DNA of 33,035 nucleotides from Caryophanales bacterium UBA6259 (GTDB lineage Bacteria; Bacillota; Bacilli; Tepidibacillales; Tepidibacillaceae): assembly GCA_002441135.1 (NCBI GenBank), contig DJVJ01000043.1:28096-61130 (forward strand). The letters run 5' to 3'. Position 1 is the first letter of the stretch. The number at the start of each line of letters is the position of its first letter. This document shows, piece after piece, positions 14,841 through 23,275 of this stretch. The position numbers and the translations under genes are program-made. Below the pieces are notes generated by a model. It did not search any database and had not been told where the DNA came from. It saw only the letters and a list, made by a program, of their open reading frames with translations.

Positions 14841-14865
14841 ACCTCACCTACTTATGGTACGGTTC
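14841..14865 (-). repeat. rlmH 3' end, attachment-site-like repeat (partner of 11938-11962)
   Basis: This is the coding end of rlmH (EPYHK-stop) plus seven downstream bases. It shares 21 of 25 positions with 11938-11962 in direct orientation. In staphylococci the equivalent 3' end of rlmH is the chromosomal site for SCC cassette integration. Confidence 0.65.
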
Positions 14866-15327
14866 ATTCCTATTAATCTTAAATGCCCTATACACCTGCT
14901 CAAGCAGCACTAACCTCATCAATTGATGTGGAAAGGTCATCTTAGAAAAGGATAAAAGCTGATTAGCTCGGCCATACACTTCTTTTGACAAACCTAAAGA
15001 ACCCCCAATAATAAAGGCGATGGAGCTAGTCCCATATGTGCCTAAACGATCAAATTCTGTTGCTAGCTTTTCTGAAGTCCACATTTCTCCCTCTATTGCT
15101 AACGCAATTACATACTGGTCTTGTTTAATATGTTGTAGAATTCTCTCCCCTTCTTTTTGCTTTACCTGAACCATTTCTGCTTCACTTAAATTTTCTGGTG
15201 CCTTTTCATCAGCTACCTCTATTATCTGTACCTTTGCATAGGGCTGGAGTCTCTTTAAGTACTCATTAATTCCCTGCAAAAGATATTTTTCCTTTAACTT
15301 CCCTACAGTAACTATGGTAATTTGCAT
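14848..15327 (-). CDS. rlmH: 23S rRNA (pseudouridine1915-N3)-methyltransferase RlmH
   Basis: The 159-residue protein is the usual RlmH length. It shows the SPOUT features of the family: MQITIVTVGKLKEKYL at the start, AIEGEMWTSEKLA, the SAM-binding FIIGGSLGLSKEV knot, then SKMTFPHQLMRLVLLEQVYRAFKI and the NEPYHK end. It methylates pseudouridine 1915 in helix 69 of 23S rRNA. ATG at 15327 follows GGAGG by five bases; a TTG four codons earlier contains that site and is rejected. In B. subtilis rlmH lies next to the htrA-type gene; here about 8 kb separates them. Confidence 0.97.
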   Translation of the reverse strand: MQITIVTVGKLKEKYLLQGINEYLKRLQPYAKVQIIEVADEKAPENLSEAEMVQVKQKEGERILQHIKQDQYVIALAIEGEMWTSEKLATEFDRLGTYGTSSIAFIIGGSLGLSKEVYGRANQLLSFSKMTFPHQLMRLVLLEQVYRAFKINRNEPYHK

Positions 15328-15510
15328 AATTTCCTCCAAGTATAAAAATAGTATTTAGAAGATATGTTATTTCCTTGCTCCATTATAAACTTTACTTAGC
15401 ATAATTAAAAATAATCGTTTTTACTGCACTACTTATTAACAAAGAATCCGCTCATGCATTTAACACCATTCATTACTAAACTTTACTAACCAAAAACTTT
15501 AAATTTTTTG

Positions 15511-15539
15511 TTGATATTTTGTACAATAGGGTTTAAAAT
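15511..15539 (+). promoter_or_regulatory. Candidate promoter in the rlmH-YjiH intergenic region
   Basis: TTGATA (15511-15516) and TAAAAT (15534-15539) are 17 bases apart, 150 bases before the YjiH-type gene. The rest of 15328-15689 is very AT-rich; I see no gene or terminator in it. Confidence 0.4.
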
Positions 15540-15689
15540 AACTATCGTTGCATTAAAATAATATCTTATGCATAAATATAATATTCATTATACAATGCCT
15601 ATTTCCCTTAAAATTTTATTAAACAAATCTTATTTTGTTAAACAAAAAATCAATAGAGAAAATGAAATATAAAAATAAAGGAGAAAAAT

Positions 15690-17048
15690 ATGAACAACCT
15701 GAAAAACAACTCAGTATCATTAAATCAGTATGCAAAGTTTGTAATTCCCTCACTAATAGGAATCTTGTTATTTATGACTCCGATTTCTAAGAATGGCGAA
15801 GTTACTATTCCTATTGCAATTGTTTCTAATTTTTTATATGGCCTATTAGAAGCGTCATTACCGCTTATTATGACTGGATTAATTACGATTTCAGCACTGA
15901 TAAGCATTTTGGTTACACTGATTAAACCAAACTTTATAATGGAGAATTCCTTTTTAAAAAGCTTATTTAACCCTACTCCATTTTGGTTAGCTTCAAGAAT
16001 ATTAGGAATGTTTTTTGTGACCGTTACTTATCTTGAACTAGGTCCAAGCTGGATTTGGTCCGAATATACAGGTGGTCTACTACTGTATAGTTTACTTCCT
16101 ATTCTTTTTGCCGTATTTATTTTTGCTGGTATGCTATTACCATTGCTATTGGATTTTGGACTATTAGAGTTTGTTGGTGCTTTATTAACAAAAGTAATGC
16201 GTCCAATTTTCACATTACCTGGCCGTTCTTCTGTTGATACAGTTACTTCTTGGCTAGGGGACGGAACGATCGGGGTATTATTAACGAATAAACAGTATGA
16301 GGATGGCTATTATACAAAACGAGAAGCAGCAGTTATTGCGACAACCTTCTCTGTAGTTTCAATTACCTTTAGTCTTGTTGTAATTTCTCAGGTGGAGTTA
16401 ACCCATCTTTTTGTTCCTTATTACTTAGCTGTTACTTTATCGGGTATTGTTGCAGCGATTATTATTCCTCGTATCCCACCATTGTCACGAATTCCTGATA
16501 CCTATATCGAGGGTTCTGATAAGAAATATAGTGAAGTAATCCCTGAAGGATATACTCCATATCAATGGGGATTGAAGCAAGCAATTATCAAAGCAGGGCA
16601 AAATACAAGTATTTCTGCTTTCTTAATTAATGGATTAAAAAATGTAATGGACATGCTGCTTGGCGTTATTCCTATTGTAATGGCCTTTGGAACATTGGCA
16701 CTAATTATTGCTGAAAATACACCATTATTTAGTTGGCTTGGAATTCCTTTTATTCCACTTTTAAAGTTACTTCAGGTTCCTGAGGCAGTCGCTGCTTCTC
16801 AAACCTTAGTTATTGGGTTTGCTGATATGTTCTTGCCTTCCGTTCTTGGTAGTAAAATCGAAAGCGAATTTACTCGCTTTGTTGTAGCTGGTGTATCTGT
16901 ATCACAGTTAATTTATATGTCTGAGGTTGGTGGATTAATTTTAGGCTCCAAAATTCCTGTTTCTTTTACACAGCTTATTATTATCTTCTTAGAACGTACT
17001 TTAATTACCTTACCAGTAATTGTTTTAATCGCTCATATCATTTTTTAG
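15690..17048 (+). CDS. yjiH: YjiH-family membrane protein with nucleoside-recognition (Gate) domain
   Basis: This 452-residue polytopic membrane protein matches the YjiH family: a SLNQYAKFVIPSLIGILLF start, FVGALLTKVMRPIFTLPGRS, a WLGDGTIGVLLTNKQYEDGYYTKREAAV core and the C-terminal VIGFADMFLPSVLGSKI and MSEVGGLILGSKIP segments typical of Gate domains. Related Gate proteins include spore maturation proteins and nucleoside carriers; the substrate of YjiH proteins is not established. AAAGGAG lies six bases before the ATG. It is a single-gene unit with its own terminator, convergent to tdh. Confidence 0.88.
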   Translation: MNNLKNNSVSLNQYAKFVIPSLIGILLFMTPISKNGEVTIPIAIVSNFLYGLLEASLPLIMTGLITISALISILVTLIKPNFIMENSFLKSLFNPTPFWLASRILGMFFVTVTYLELGPSWIWSEYTGGLLLYSLLPILFAVFIFAGMLLPLLLDFGLLEFVGALLTKVMRPIFTLPGRSSVDTVTSWLGDGTIGVLLTNKQYEDGYYTKREAAVIATTFSVVSITFSLVVISQVELTHLFVPYYLAVTLSGIVAAIIIPRIPPLSRIPDTYIEGSDKKYSEVIPEGYTPYQWGLKQAIIKAGQNTSISAFLINGLKNVMDMLLGVIPIVMAFGTLALIIAENTPLFSWLGIPFIPLLKLLQVPEAVAASQTLVIGFADMFLPSVLGSKIESEFTRFVVAGVSVSQLIYMSEVGGLILGSKIPVSFTQLIIIFLERTLITLPVIVLIAHIIF

Positions 17049-17066
17049 TCAACGGGTAAAAAGTTA

Positions 17067-17100
17067 TCTCCAGCAAATTGCAAATGCTGGAGATTTTTTT
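17067..17100. terminator. Terminator between yjiH and tdh
   Basis: TCTCCAGCA (17067-17075) pairs with TGCTGGAGA (17085-17093) around a nine-base loop, followed by a run of seven T's. It mainly serves yjiH. Confidence 0.9.
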
Positions 17101-17111
17101 ATTACTATCAT

Positions 17112-18065
17112 TTAATTTTTTAACAATTTCTCTTTCAGCTTATCTAACATATCAACAGTCATCTTGTCTAGATCATACTCCGCCTTAAAGCCCCACTCTG
17201 CCGCTGCTGCAGATGCATCAATAGAATTTGGCCAGCTATCTGCAATCGCTTGACGTACTGGATCCACATTGTAGTCCAGTTTAAAAGCTGGTATATGCTT
17301 TCTTATTGCAGCTGCAATGGCTTCTGGGTCTACACTCATCGCAGTCACATTAAAAGAATTACGATGCTTCAGCTTAGATGGATCTGCCTCCATTAAATTT
17401 ATAATTGCATTGAGCGCATCTGGCATATACATCATATCCATGAAGGTATCCTTGGCGATATAGGAGGTATATTCTCCTTTTAAAATGGCATCATAATAAA
17501 TCTGTACTGCATAATCCGTTGTTCCACCGCCTGGAGGTGTAGCATAGGAAATTAATCCCGGAAAACGAAGTCCTCTTGCATCGACTCCAAACTTTTGATA
17601 ATAATAGTCACTCAATAACTCACCAGATACTTTATTTACTCCATACATGGTGGTTGGTCTTTGAATAGTATCTTGTGGAGTATTATCCTTTGGTGTTGTA
17701 GGACCAAATGCACCAATCGAGCTTGGCGTAAAAAACTGCATTTTACGTTCTCTTGCTACCTCTAAGGCATTCATTAATCCATCCATATTAATTTTCCATG
17801 CGAGCTGTGGCTTTGCCTCTGCCGTAGCAGATAATAATGCTGCTAAATGAATGATAGTGTCCGCTTGATATTGATTAGCAATCTCTAACATTCTATTCCC
17901 ATCAGTTACATCCAATAGCTCAAATGGGCCAGATTGTACAACCTCATCCTCTGTTTCTCGAATATCTGTTGCGATTACTTGATTAGATCCATAATCTCTT
18001 CTCAGCTTAAGTATTAATTCAGAGCCAATTTGCCCTAAAGCACCTGTTACCATAATTTTCTTCAT
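17112..18065 (-). CDS. tdh: L-threonine 3-dehydrogenase, short-chain (epimerase-like) type
   Basis: The 317-residue protein has the extended SDR layout: MVTGALGQIGSE for NAD binding at the N-terminus, IIHLAALLSA, the catalytic PSSIGAFG and Y141-x3-K145 (MYGVNKVSGE), and RFPGLISYATPPGGGTTDYA. This form oxidises L-threonine to 2-amino-3-ketobutyrate. Placement 13 bases after kbl, whose product cleaves that intermediate with CoA to glycine and acetyl-CoA, strongly supports the call over other epimerase-like SDRs. ATG at 18065 is chosen since GGGGG lies seven bases upstream; the ATG two codons earlier is one base from it. Confidence 0.92.
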   Translation of the reverse strand: MKKIMVTGALGQIGSELILKLRRDYGSNQVIATDIRETEDEVVQSGPFELLDVTDGNRMLEIANQYQADTIIHLAALLSATAEAKPQLAWKINMDGLMNALEVARERKMQFFTPSSIGAFGPTTPKDNTPQDTIQRPTTMYGVNKVSGELLSDYYYQKFGVDARGLRFPGLISYATPPGGGTTDYAVQIYYDAILKGEYTSYIAKDTFMDMMYMPDALNAIINLMEADPSKLKHRNSFNVTAMSVDPEAIAAAIRKHIPAFKLDYNVDPVRQAIADSWPNSIDASAAAAEWGFKAEYDLDKMTVDMLDKLKEKLLKN

Positions 18066-18078
18066 CTTCATGCCCCCA

Positions 18079-19269
18079 TTAAATAATGCCCATTTCTTTT
18101 CCAATTCTCTTATATGCTGCTATAGCTTCATCTAGCATTTCTTTTGTATGTGCTGCAGTAGGCATGTTTCTAATTCTGCCTGTTCCTTTTGGTACGGTTG
18201 GGAATACAATCGATTTGGCATAGATACCTGCTTCATACAATCTCTTACTAAACTCTTGGGTTTTTACCTCATCACCAATAATAACTGGGGTAATTGGTGT
18301 TTCACTCTTACCAATATCAAAGCCAATTTCTTTTAAGCCTTGCTTTAAATAGTTTCCATTTTCCCATAGTTTTTCGTTTAATTCTGTGCTGTTCATTAGT
18401 ATTTCAATCGCTTTTGTACTAGCTGCAACATCACCTGGGGTTAAAGAGGTAGAGAAAAGAAACGGTCTGCTTCTTACTTTTAACCAATCAATTAACTCTT
18501 TTTTACCAGCAACATAACCACCAACAACACCAATTGCTTTGGATAATGTTCCAATTTGAAAATCGATGCGATCAGATAGGCCAAAATGCTTTACAGTGCC
18601 TGCCCCTTTACCTAATACCCCTGAACCATGTGCATCATCAACATAGGTGATTAAATCAAATTCCTCTGCAATCTCAACGATTTCTGGCAGCTTTGCAATA
18701 TCTCCATCCATAGAAAATACGCCATCTGTGATAACCATAACTTTGTTATATTTGCCTGATTCTGTTGCTTCCTTAGCTTTTGCTCTTAAATCATCCATAT
18801 CGGAGTGATTGACTCGAATGATTGTAGCGCGAGATAATCGGCAGCCATCAATAATGGACGCGTGATTTAATTCATCGGAAAGAATAGCGTCATCTTTATC
18901 CATTACCGCTGAAATCGCTGCCATATTACAGTTAAATCCTGACTGATAAGCAATCGCTGCTTCTGTATGCTTAAACTCTGCTAGTTTTTCCTCTAATTCT
19001 AGATGGAGCTTCATCGTTCCGTTAATCGTTCTAACAGCTCCTGCACCTACACCGAATTTTTCGGTTGCTTGATGTGCTGCTTCCTTTAAACGTTGATCCG
19101 TTGCTAATCCAAGATAATTATTCGAAGACAAGTTAATTAACTCTTTTCCAGCAATTTTGATAACTGGTCCATTTGGGCTTTCTAAAGGATCGATTACATT
19201 ATACAAACCCTTATCTTTTAAATCCGCAAGATTAAGCTCTAAAAATTGATCTAATTTCTTACTAGCCAT
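18079..19269 (-). CDS. kbl: Glycine C-acetyltransferase (2-amino-3-ketobutyrate CoA ligase)
   Basis: This 396-residue PLP-dependent enzyme of the alpha-oxoamine synthase family has the PLP lysine K244 in GTLSKAIG, H136 in NHASIIDG, D211-x2-H214 in VDDAHGSG, and the SSNNYLGLA start block. It converts 2-amino-3-ketobutyrate and CoA to glycine and acetyl-CoA. Linkage with tdh distinguishes it from 8-amino-7-oxononanoate synthase, which has a similar sequence. GGAGGG lies six bases before the ATG at 19269. It heads the kbl-tdh operon; I found no convincing sigma-A promoter upstream. Confidence 0.94.
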   Translation of the reverse strand: MASKKLDQFLELNLADLKDKGLYNVIDPLESPNGPVIKIAGKELINLSSNNYLGLATDQRLKEAAHQATEKFGVGAGAVRTINGTMKLHLELEEKLAEFKHTEAAIAYQSGFNCNMAAISAVMDKDDAILSDELNHASIIDGCRLSRATIIRVNHSDMDDLRAKAKEATESGKYNKVMVITDGVFSMDGDIAKLPEIVEIAEEFDLITYVDDAHGSGVLGKGAGTVKHFGLSDRIDFQIGTLSKAIGVVGGYVAGKKELIDWLKVRSRPFLFSTSLTPGDVAASTKAIEILMNSTELNEKLWENGNYLKQGLKEIGFDIGKSETPITPVIIGDEVKTQEFSKRLYEAGIYAKSIVFPTVPKGTGRIRNMPTAAHTKEMLDEAIAAYKRIGKEMGII

Positions 19270-19524
19270 CAATATCCCTCCACGAATATAAATTTAATAC
19301 ATGTGTCCGTCATACAAAAACACTAAACTATTACTTGTCTTTGAAAAACCTTATCCTATTCACTAATAATGTATCATATTCTTCTTAAGATGTTTATATG
19401 TGAAAGACAAAAAACAAAAAATTTTTTTATATCAATTTAAATTTATTCTTATTTATTACCTTTAGTATGCATAAAGAGTGAACTGATATTACATTCTATT
19501 AATAGATTTTTATTTTAAAACATC

Positions 19525-19553
19525 TTGACATCTTCATTAAGTTAATTTAGACT
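19525..19553 (+). promoter_or_regulatory. Promoter of the ferric iron transporter operon
   Basis: TTGACA (19525-19530) and TAGACT (19548-19553) are 17 bases apart. The Fur box starts at the next base, so a bound Fur dimer would cover the transcript start. The remainder of 19270-19524 is AT-rich with nothing recognisable. Confidence 0.75.
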
Positions 19554-19572
19554 GATAATGAAAATCGTTATC
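19554..19572 (+). promoter_or_regulatory. Fur box
   Basis: GATAATGAAAATCGTTATC matches the classical 19-base Fur consensus (GATAATGATAATCATTATC) at 17 positions. It directly abuts the -10 box of the iron-transport operon, which predicts repression when iron is plentiful. Confidence 0.9.
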
Positions 19573-19610
19573 AATTAGATTTTTTAAAACACAACTTGGG
19601 AGGATATATA

Positions 19611-20705
19611 ATGAAGAATAAAAGATTTTCAGCTCTATTTCTAAGCATTACTCTGATTGTTTCTCTTTTAGCTTTTACTGGATGCACTGCAGGTCCGGAA
19701 GAAAAGGCGCCTACCACTGGCGAAAAGGGAAACGAAAATGTAGTTAAAGAAGAACAAATTGTTAACTTATATACAGACCGTCATTATGATACAGATGATG
19801 CTCTTTACCAACAATTCACTGAGGAAACAGGAATAAAGGTAAATATTGTTAAAGGTAAATCTGATGAATTAATTGAACGTTTATCTCGAGAAGGAAAAGA
19901 TACTGAAGCAGACCTTTTAATCACTACAGATGCTGCAAGATTACACAGAGCAAAAGAACAGGCTCTTCTGCAGCCCGTAACTAGTGAAACTGTACTTAAT
20001 AATGTACCTGAAAATTTAAGAGATGTTGATAATGAATGGTTTGGGTTAACAGTTCGTGCAAGAGTATTGGTTTATTCCTTAGATCGTGTAAATCCATCTG
20101 AATTATCCACTTATGAAGATTTAACAAATGAAAAGTGGAAGGGTAAAATCTTAGTTCGTGGTGCAGACAATACTTATAATCAATCTTTATTAGCTTCCTT
20201 TATTGCTCTAAACGGTAGAGATAGTGCAAAAGAATGGGCTAGTGGTCTTGTAGCAAATATGGCTAGAACTCCTCAAGGAAATGACCGTGACCAAGCAAAG
20301 GCGGTTGTTGCTGGTGAAGGTGATATTGCAATCATGAACACCTATTATGTAGGTAAAATGCTTAACTCTTCTGACCCTGAAGAGGTTAAAGTAGCGAAGC
20401 AGGTTGGAGTTTTCTTCCCTAACAAAGATACAAATGGTACTCATATCAATGTAAGTGGTATTGGCTTAACAAAGTATGCTAAGAATCAGGAAAATGCAGT
20501 TAAATTAATCGAATTTTTAACAGGTGACAAAGCTCAAAAGGAATTCGCGGAAGCAAATTACGAATACCCAGTAAAAGCAAATGTAGAGGCATCTGAATTG
20601 CTTAAATCATGGGGAGAATTTAAAACCCAAGATATCAACCTATCAAAGCTTGGTGAATTTAACGCAGAAGCAATCAAGATCTTTAACGAAGTTGGTTGGA
20701 AATAA
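19611..20705 (+). CDS. fbpA: Ferric iron ABC transporter, substrate-binding lipoprotein
   Basis: The 364-residue protein has a lipoprotein signal: Lys-rich start, hydrophobic core, LAFTGC with the lipid-bearing Cys near residue 24. The mature part follows the FbpA/FutA family of iron(III) binders: VNLYTDRHYDTDDALYQQF, EADLLITTDAARLHRAKE, and the C-terminal GVFFPNKDTNGTHINVSGIG and YPVKANVEASELL. A Tyr pair is available at NTYYVGKM for iron ligation, as in the family. GGGAGG lies seven bases before the ATG; a TTG fifteen bases earlier includes the ribosome site and is rejected. Promoter and Fur box are upstream; permease and ATPase genes follow after a structured region and terminator. Confidence 0.94.
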   Translation: MKNKRFSALFLSITLIVSLLAFTGCTAGPEEKAPTTGEKGNENVVKEEQIVNLYTDRHYDTDDALYQQFTEETGIKVNIVKGKSDELIERLSREGKDTEADLLITTDAARLHRAKEQALLQPVTSETVLNNVPENLRDVDNEWFGLTVRARVLVYSLDRVNPSELSTYEDLTNEKWKGKILVRGADNTYNQSLLASFIALNGRDSAKEWASGLVANMARTPQGNDRDQAKAVVAGEGDIAIMNTYYVGKMLNSSDPEEVKVAKQVGVFFPNKDTNGTHINVSGIGLTKYAKNQENAVKLIEFLTGDKAQKEFAEANYEYPVKANVEASELLKSWGEFKTQDINLSKLGEFNAEAIKIFNEVGWK

Positions 20706-20785
20706 AGCGAGACTTATTTCGAGGATTGAATCAACTCCCTCTTACGGTGTTGAAGAGGGAGTCTTGATGAAACCGAAGATAAAAA
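20705..20785 (+). ncRNA. Structured 3' region between fbpA and fbpB (dispersed element, long copy)
   Basis: Immediately after the fbpA stop the transcript can fold: TTATTTCG (20714-20721) with CGAA-g-ATAA (20774-20782), enclosing a long stem CTCCCTCTT / AAGAGGGAG extended by TCAA/TTGA. Both ends of the element match 11879-11922. It could protect the fbpA message, act as a 3'-derived small RNA, or be a mobile-element remnant. The CU-rich arm is reminiscent of Gram-positive small RNAs, which is only suggestive. Confidence 0.4.
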
Positions 20786-20791
20786 GTGAAA

Positions 20792-20818
20792 AGCGGCCTG
20801 TACAAGGCCGTTTTTTTA
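20792..20818 (+). terminator. Terminator between fbpA and fbpB
   Basis: CGGCC (20794-20798) and GGCCG (20806-20810) pair around seven bases and are followed by seven T's. Partial read-through would give more binding protein than membrane components, a common arrangement in ABC uptake operons. Confidence 0.85.
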
Positions 20819-20883
20819 CAATAATCATAGTTACTATCATTTACTTCAATTTATAGTTACCTCAATTAAAGGACGTGTTTTAA

Positions 20884-22527
20884 TTGAAAATCATCCAAAA
20901 GATGAAAATGAATTTTAATATTTGGGCTATCTTAAGCTTCGTTTTTATCATTTTAATCATTTTGCCTAACCTAAATATTATTATCAATTTATTCTCCAAA
21001 CCAAATGAAAATTGGTTTCATATTCAGGAATATTTATTACAGAGCTACATTGTTAACACATTTCTTCTCATTTTATTTACTGGGTTATTCACAATCTTGG
21101 TCGGAACTAGTTTAGCATGGCTAATCTCCATGTATGATTTTCCATTTAAAAATTTCTTTAGCTGGGGATTAATTTTGCCACTAGCTATTCCTCCATATAT
21201 TGCTGCCTATACTTATAGTGGAATTTTAAATTACACAGGTGTATTACAAACCTTTTTAAGAAATACCTTTGAAATTCAGGTAAATCAAAAATTCTTCAAT
21301 ATCATGTCCATTCAAGGCGCTATTTTTATTTTTACAATGTTTTTATTTCCCTATGTTTATACTATTACTAGAGCTTTTTTAGCAAAACAATCGGCTTCTC
21401 TAATTGAGAATGCACGGATATTGGGAAGAAGCCCCTTGGAAATTTTTATTTTTGTAATTTTACCACTTTCAAGGGCAGCCATTATTGGTGGCGCAAGTTT
21501 AGTGGTTTTAGAAGTACTAAATGATTATGGTGTAGTTAGCTATTTTGGAATACCTACATTTAGCACTGCAATTTTTAGGACCTGGTTTGCCATGGGTGAC
21601 ATTGACTCAGCAATTAAGCTTTCTGCCATTTTGATGTTTATTGTGTTCCTGATGTTATTAGTAGAAAAAATTTTACGAGGCCGAAGAAAATATAGCTTTA
21701 CCACCTCAAAAATTAGGCCACTTACACCAATTAAGCTAAAAGGAATAAAGAGCTTACTTGCATTTTCTTATAGTGCTATCATTTTCAGTTTAGGCTTCCT
21801 TATTCCAACACTTCAGTTATTTTCTTGGACTCTTTTAACCTATGAAACAGTCCTTACAAGGGATTTTTTCACCATTATTTATAATTCTCTTTTTGTTGCA
21901 CTCATTGCAGCCACTTTAATCCTACTTGCTGCCATCGTTATTGCAAACTTTAACCGAATAAATGAAGGTGCTATTGCGAAATTTTACTCTAAAGTTACGA
22001 CAATGGGTTATTCTATTCCAGGAGCAGTAATTGCAATTGGTGTAATTGTATTATTTATTCTCTTGGATAATCAATTATATTGGTTATATCAAATGTTTGA
22101 TCCCGAGGCTAAAAAGCTATTGTTAAGTACAAGTCTTGTTATGTTAATTTTTGCTTATACTATCCGATTCTTAGCGATTGGCTACAATTCCATTGATGCT
22201 GGATATGAGAAGGTTGGAAAAAAGTTTTTTGAGGCTTCAAGACTCTTAGGCTTTAATATAACACAAACCTTTTTTAAAGTTGATTTACCAATGATCAAAC
22301 CGGCAGTAGTTAGCGGATTTATTTTGGTCTTTGTAGATATTTTAAAAGAACTACCTCTCACCTTAATTTTAAGGCCATTTAACTTTGACACATTAGCTAC
22401 TAAAGCTTATCAATATGCCAATGATGAGATGATTCACGAGGCAGCTGTTTCTTCATTTATCATTATTTTAATTAGTGCTATTTCTATTTATGTTTTTAAT
22501 AAAGCCTTAAATAAGGAGGCGTCCTAA
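20884..22527 (+). CDS. fbpB: Ferric iron ABC transporter, fused permease
   Basis: The 547-residue protein contains two homologous halves of about six membrane segments each, as in FbpB/SfuB-type iron permeases. Each half has an EAA-type loop that contacts the ATPase: ENARILGRSPLEIFIFVILP in the first half and EASRLLGFNITQTFFKVDLP in the second. The start is TTG with AAAGGA ten bases upstream; the first ATG, seven codons on, lacks a ribosome site. The ATPase gene begins one base after its stop. The start is less certain than the function. Confidence 0.92.
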   Translation: MKIIQKMKMNFNIWAILSFVFIILIILPNLNIIINLFSKPNENWFHIQEYLLQSYIVNTFLLILFTGLFTILVGTSLAWLISMYDFPFKNFFSWGLILPLAIPPYIAAYTYSGILNYTGVLQTFLRNTFEIQVNQKFFNIMSIQGAIFIFTMFLFPYVYTITRAFLAKQSASLIENARILGRSPLEIFIFVILPLSRAAIIGGASLVVLEVLNDYGVVSYFGIPTFSTAIFRTWFAMGDIDSAIKLSAILMFIVFLMLLVEKILRGRRKYSFTTSKIRPLTPIKLKGIKSLLAFSYSAIIFSLGFLIPTLQLFSWTLLTYETVLTRDFFTIIYNSLFVALIAATLILLAAIVIANFNRINEGAIAKFYSKVTTMGYSIPGAVIAIGVIVLFILLDNQLYWLYQMFDPEAKKLLLSTSLVMLIFAYTIRFLAIGYNSIDAGYEKVGKKFFEASRLLGFNITQTFFKVDLPMIKPAVVSGFILVFVDILKELPLTLILRPFNFDTLATKAYQYANDEMIHEAAVSSFIIILISAISIYVFNKALNKEAS

Positions 22528-22528
22528 G

Positions 22529-23230
22529 ATGTACGTTGAGATTAATAATTTAAGTTTTCGATACAAAAATGCAAATGAGGATACCATTAATAACTTTAAC
22601 TTAAGTATTGAAAAGGGGGAAATCGTCTCAATCTTTGGAGAAAGTGGAAGTGGAAAAAGTACAATATTAAGACTAATTTCTGGTTTAGAGCTTCCTACTA
22701 ATGGTTCTATCATGATTAATGGTAAAAAGATGGTTGATGAAACAAGCTTCGTAATGCCCGAAAATCGAGGCATAGGAATGGTCTTTCAAGATTATGCCCT
22801 TTTCCCGCATATGACAGTTAAAGAAAATGTTAAATTTGGTCTAAAAAATTATAGCAAAAATGAAAAGCTTTCCCGCGTAAAGGAAGTTTTAAATATGGTT
22901 GATTTAGAGGAATTTGCGGAGCGTTATCCACATGAGTTAAGTGGTGGTCAACAACAAAGGGTTGCCTTAGCCAGAGCATTAGCTCCAAATCCTTCCCTTT
23001 TACTTTTAGATGAGCCTTTTAGTAATCTAGATGCTGATTTACAAATTAAAATCCGAGGTGAGCTTAGACGGATTATTAAAAAAACTGGTATTACTTCTAT
23101 TTTTGTAACTCATGACCGTGAAGATTCAAGAGCAATCGCAGATAAAATCGTTATCTTACGTAAAGGGATTATTACGAAAATTGGAGACCCAAAAGAAGTT
23201 TTTCCTAACGAACCACCAGTTTGGTGCTAA
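22529..23230 (+). CDS. fbpC: Ferric iron ABC transporter, ATP-binding protein
   Basis: The 233-residue ABC ATPase has Walker A GESGSGKST (37-45), a Q-loop in VFQDYALFPHM, signature LSGGQQQR, Walker B LLLLDEP and the switch His in THDRED. It energises the FbpA/FbpB system. Many FbpC proteins are about 350 residues and carry a C-terminal TOBE-type regulatory domain; this one stops after the ATPase core, so that regulation is missing. AAGGAGG lies nine bases before the ATG, inside the end of fbpB. A strong terminator follows. Confidence 0.94.
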   Translation: MYVEINNLSFRYKNANEDTINNFNLSIEKGEIVSIFGESGSGKSTILRLISGLELPTNGSIMINGKKMVDETSFVMPENRGIGMVFQDYALFPHMTVKENVKFGLKNYSKNEKLSRVKEVLNMVDLEEFAERYPHELSGGQQQRVALARALAPNPSLLLLDEPFSNLDADLQIKIRGELRRIIKKTGITSIFVTHDREDSRAIADKIVILRKGIITKIGDPKEVFPNEPPVWC

Positions 23231-23234
23231 TAAA

Positions 23235-23275
23235 AAATAAGCAGAAGCAACGAAATCGCTTCTGCTTATTTGTTT
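23235..23275. terminator. Bidirectional terminator between fbpC and htrA
   Basis: A 14-base arm (23235-23248, AAATAAGCAGAAGC) pairs perfectly with 23258-23271 around nine bases. T's or A's flank both sides, so it serves both convergent genes. Confidence 0.92.
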
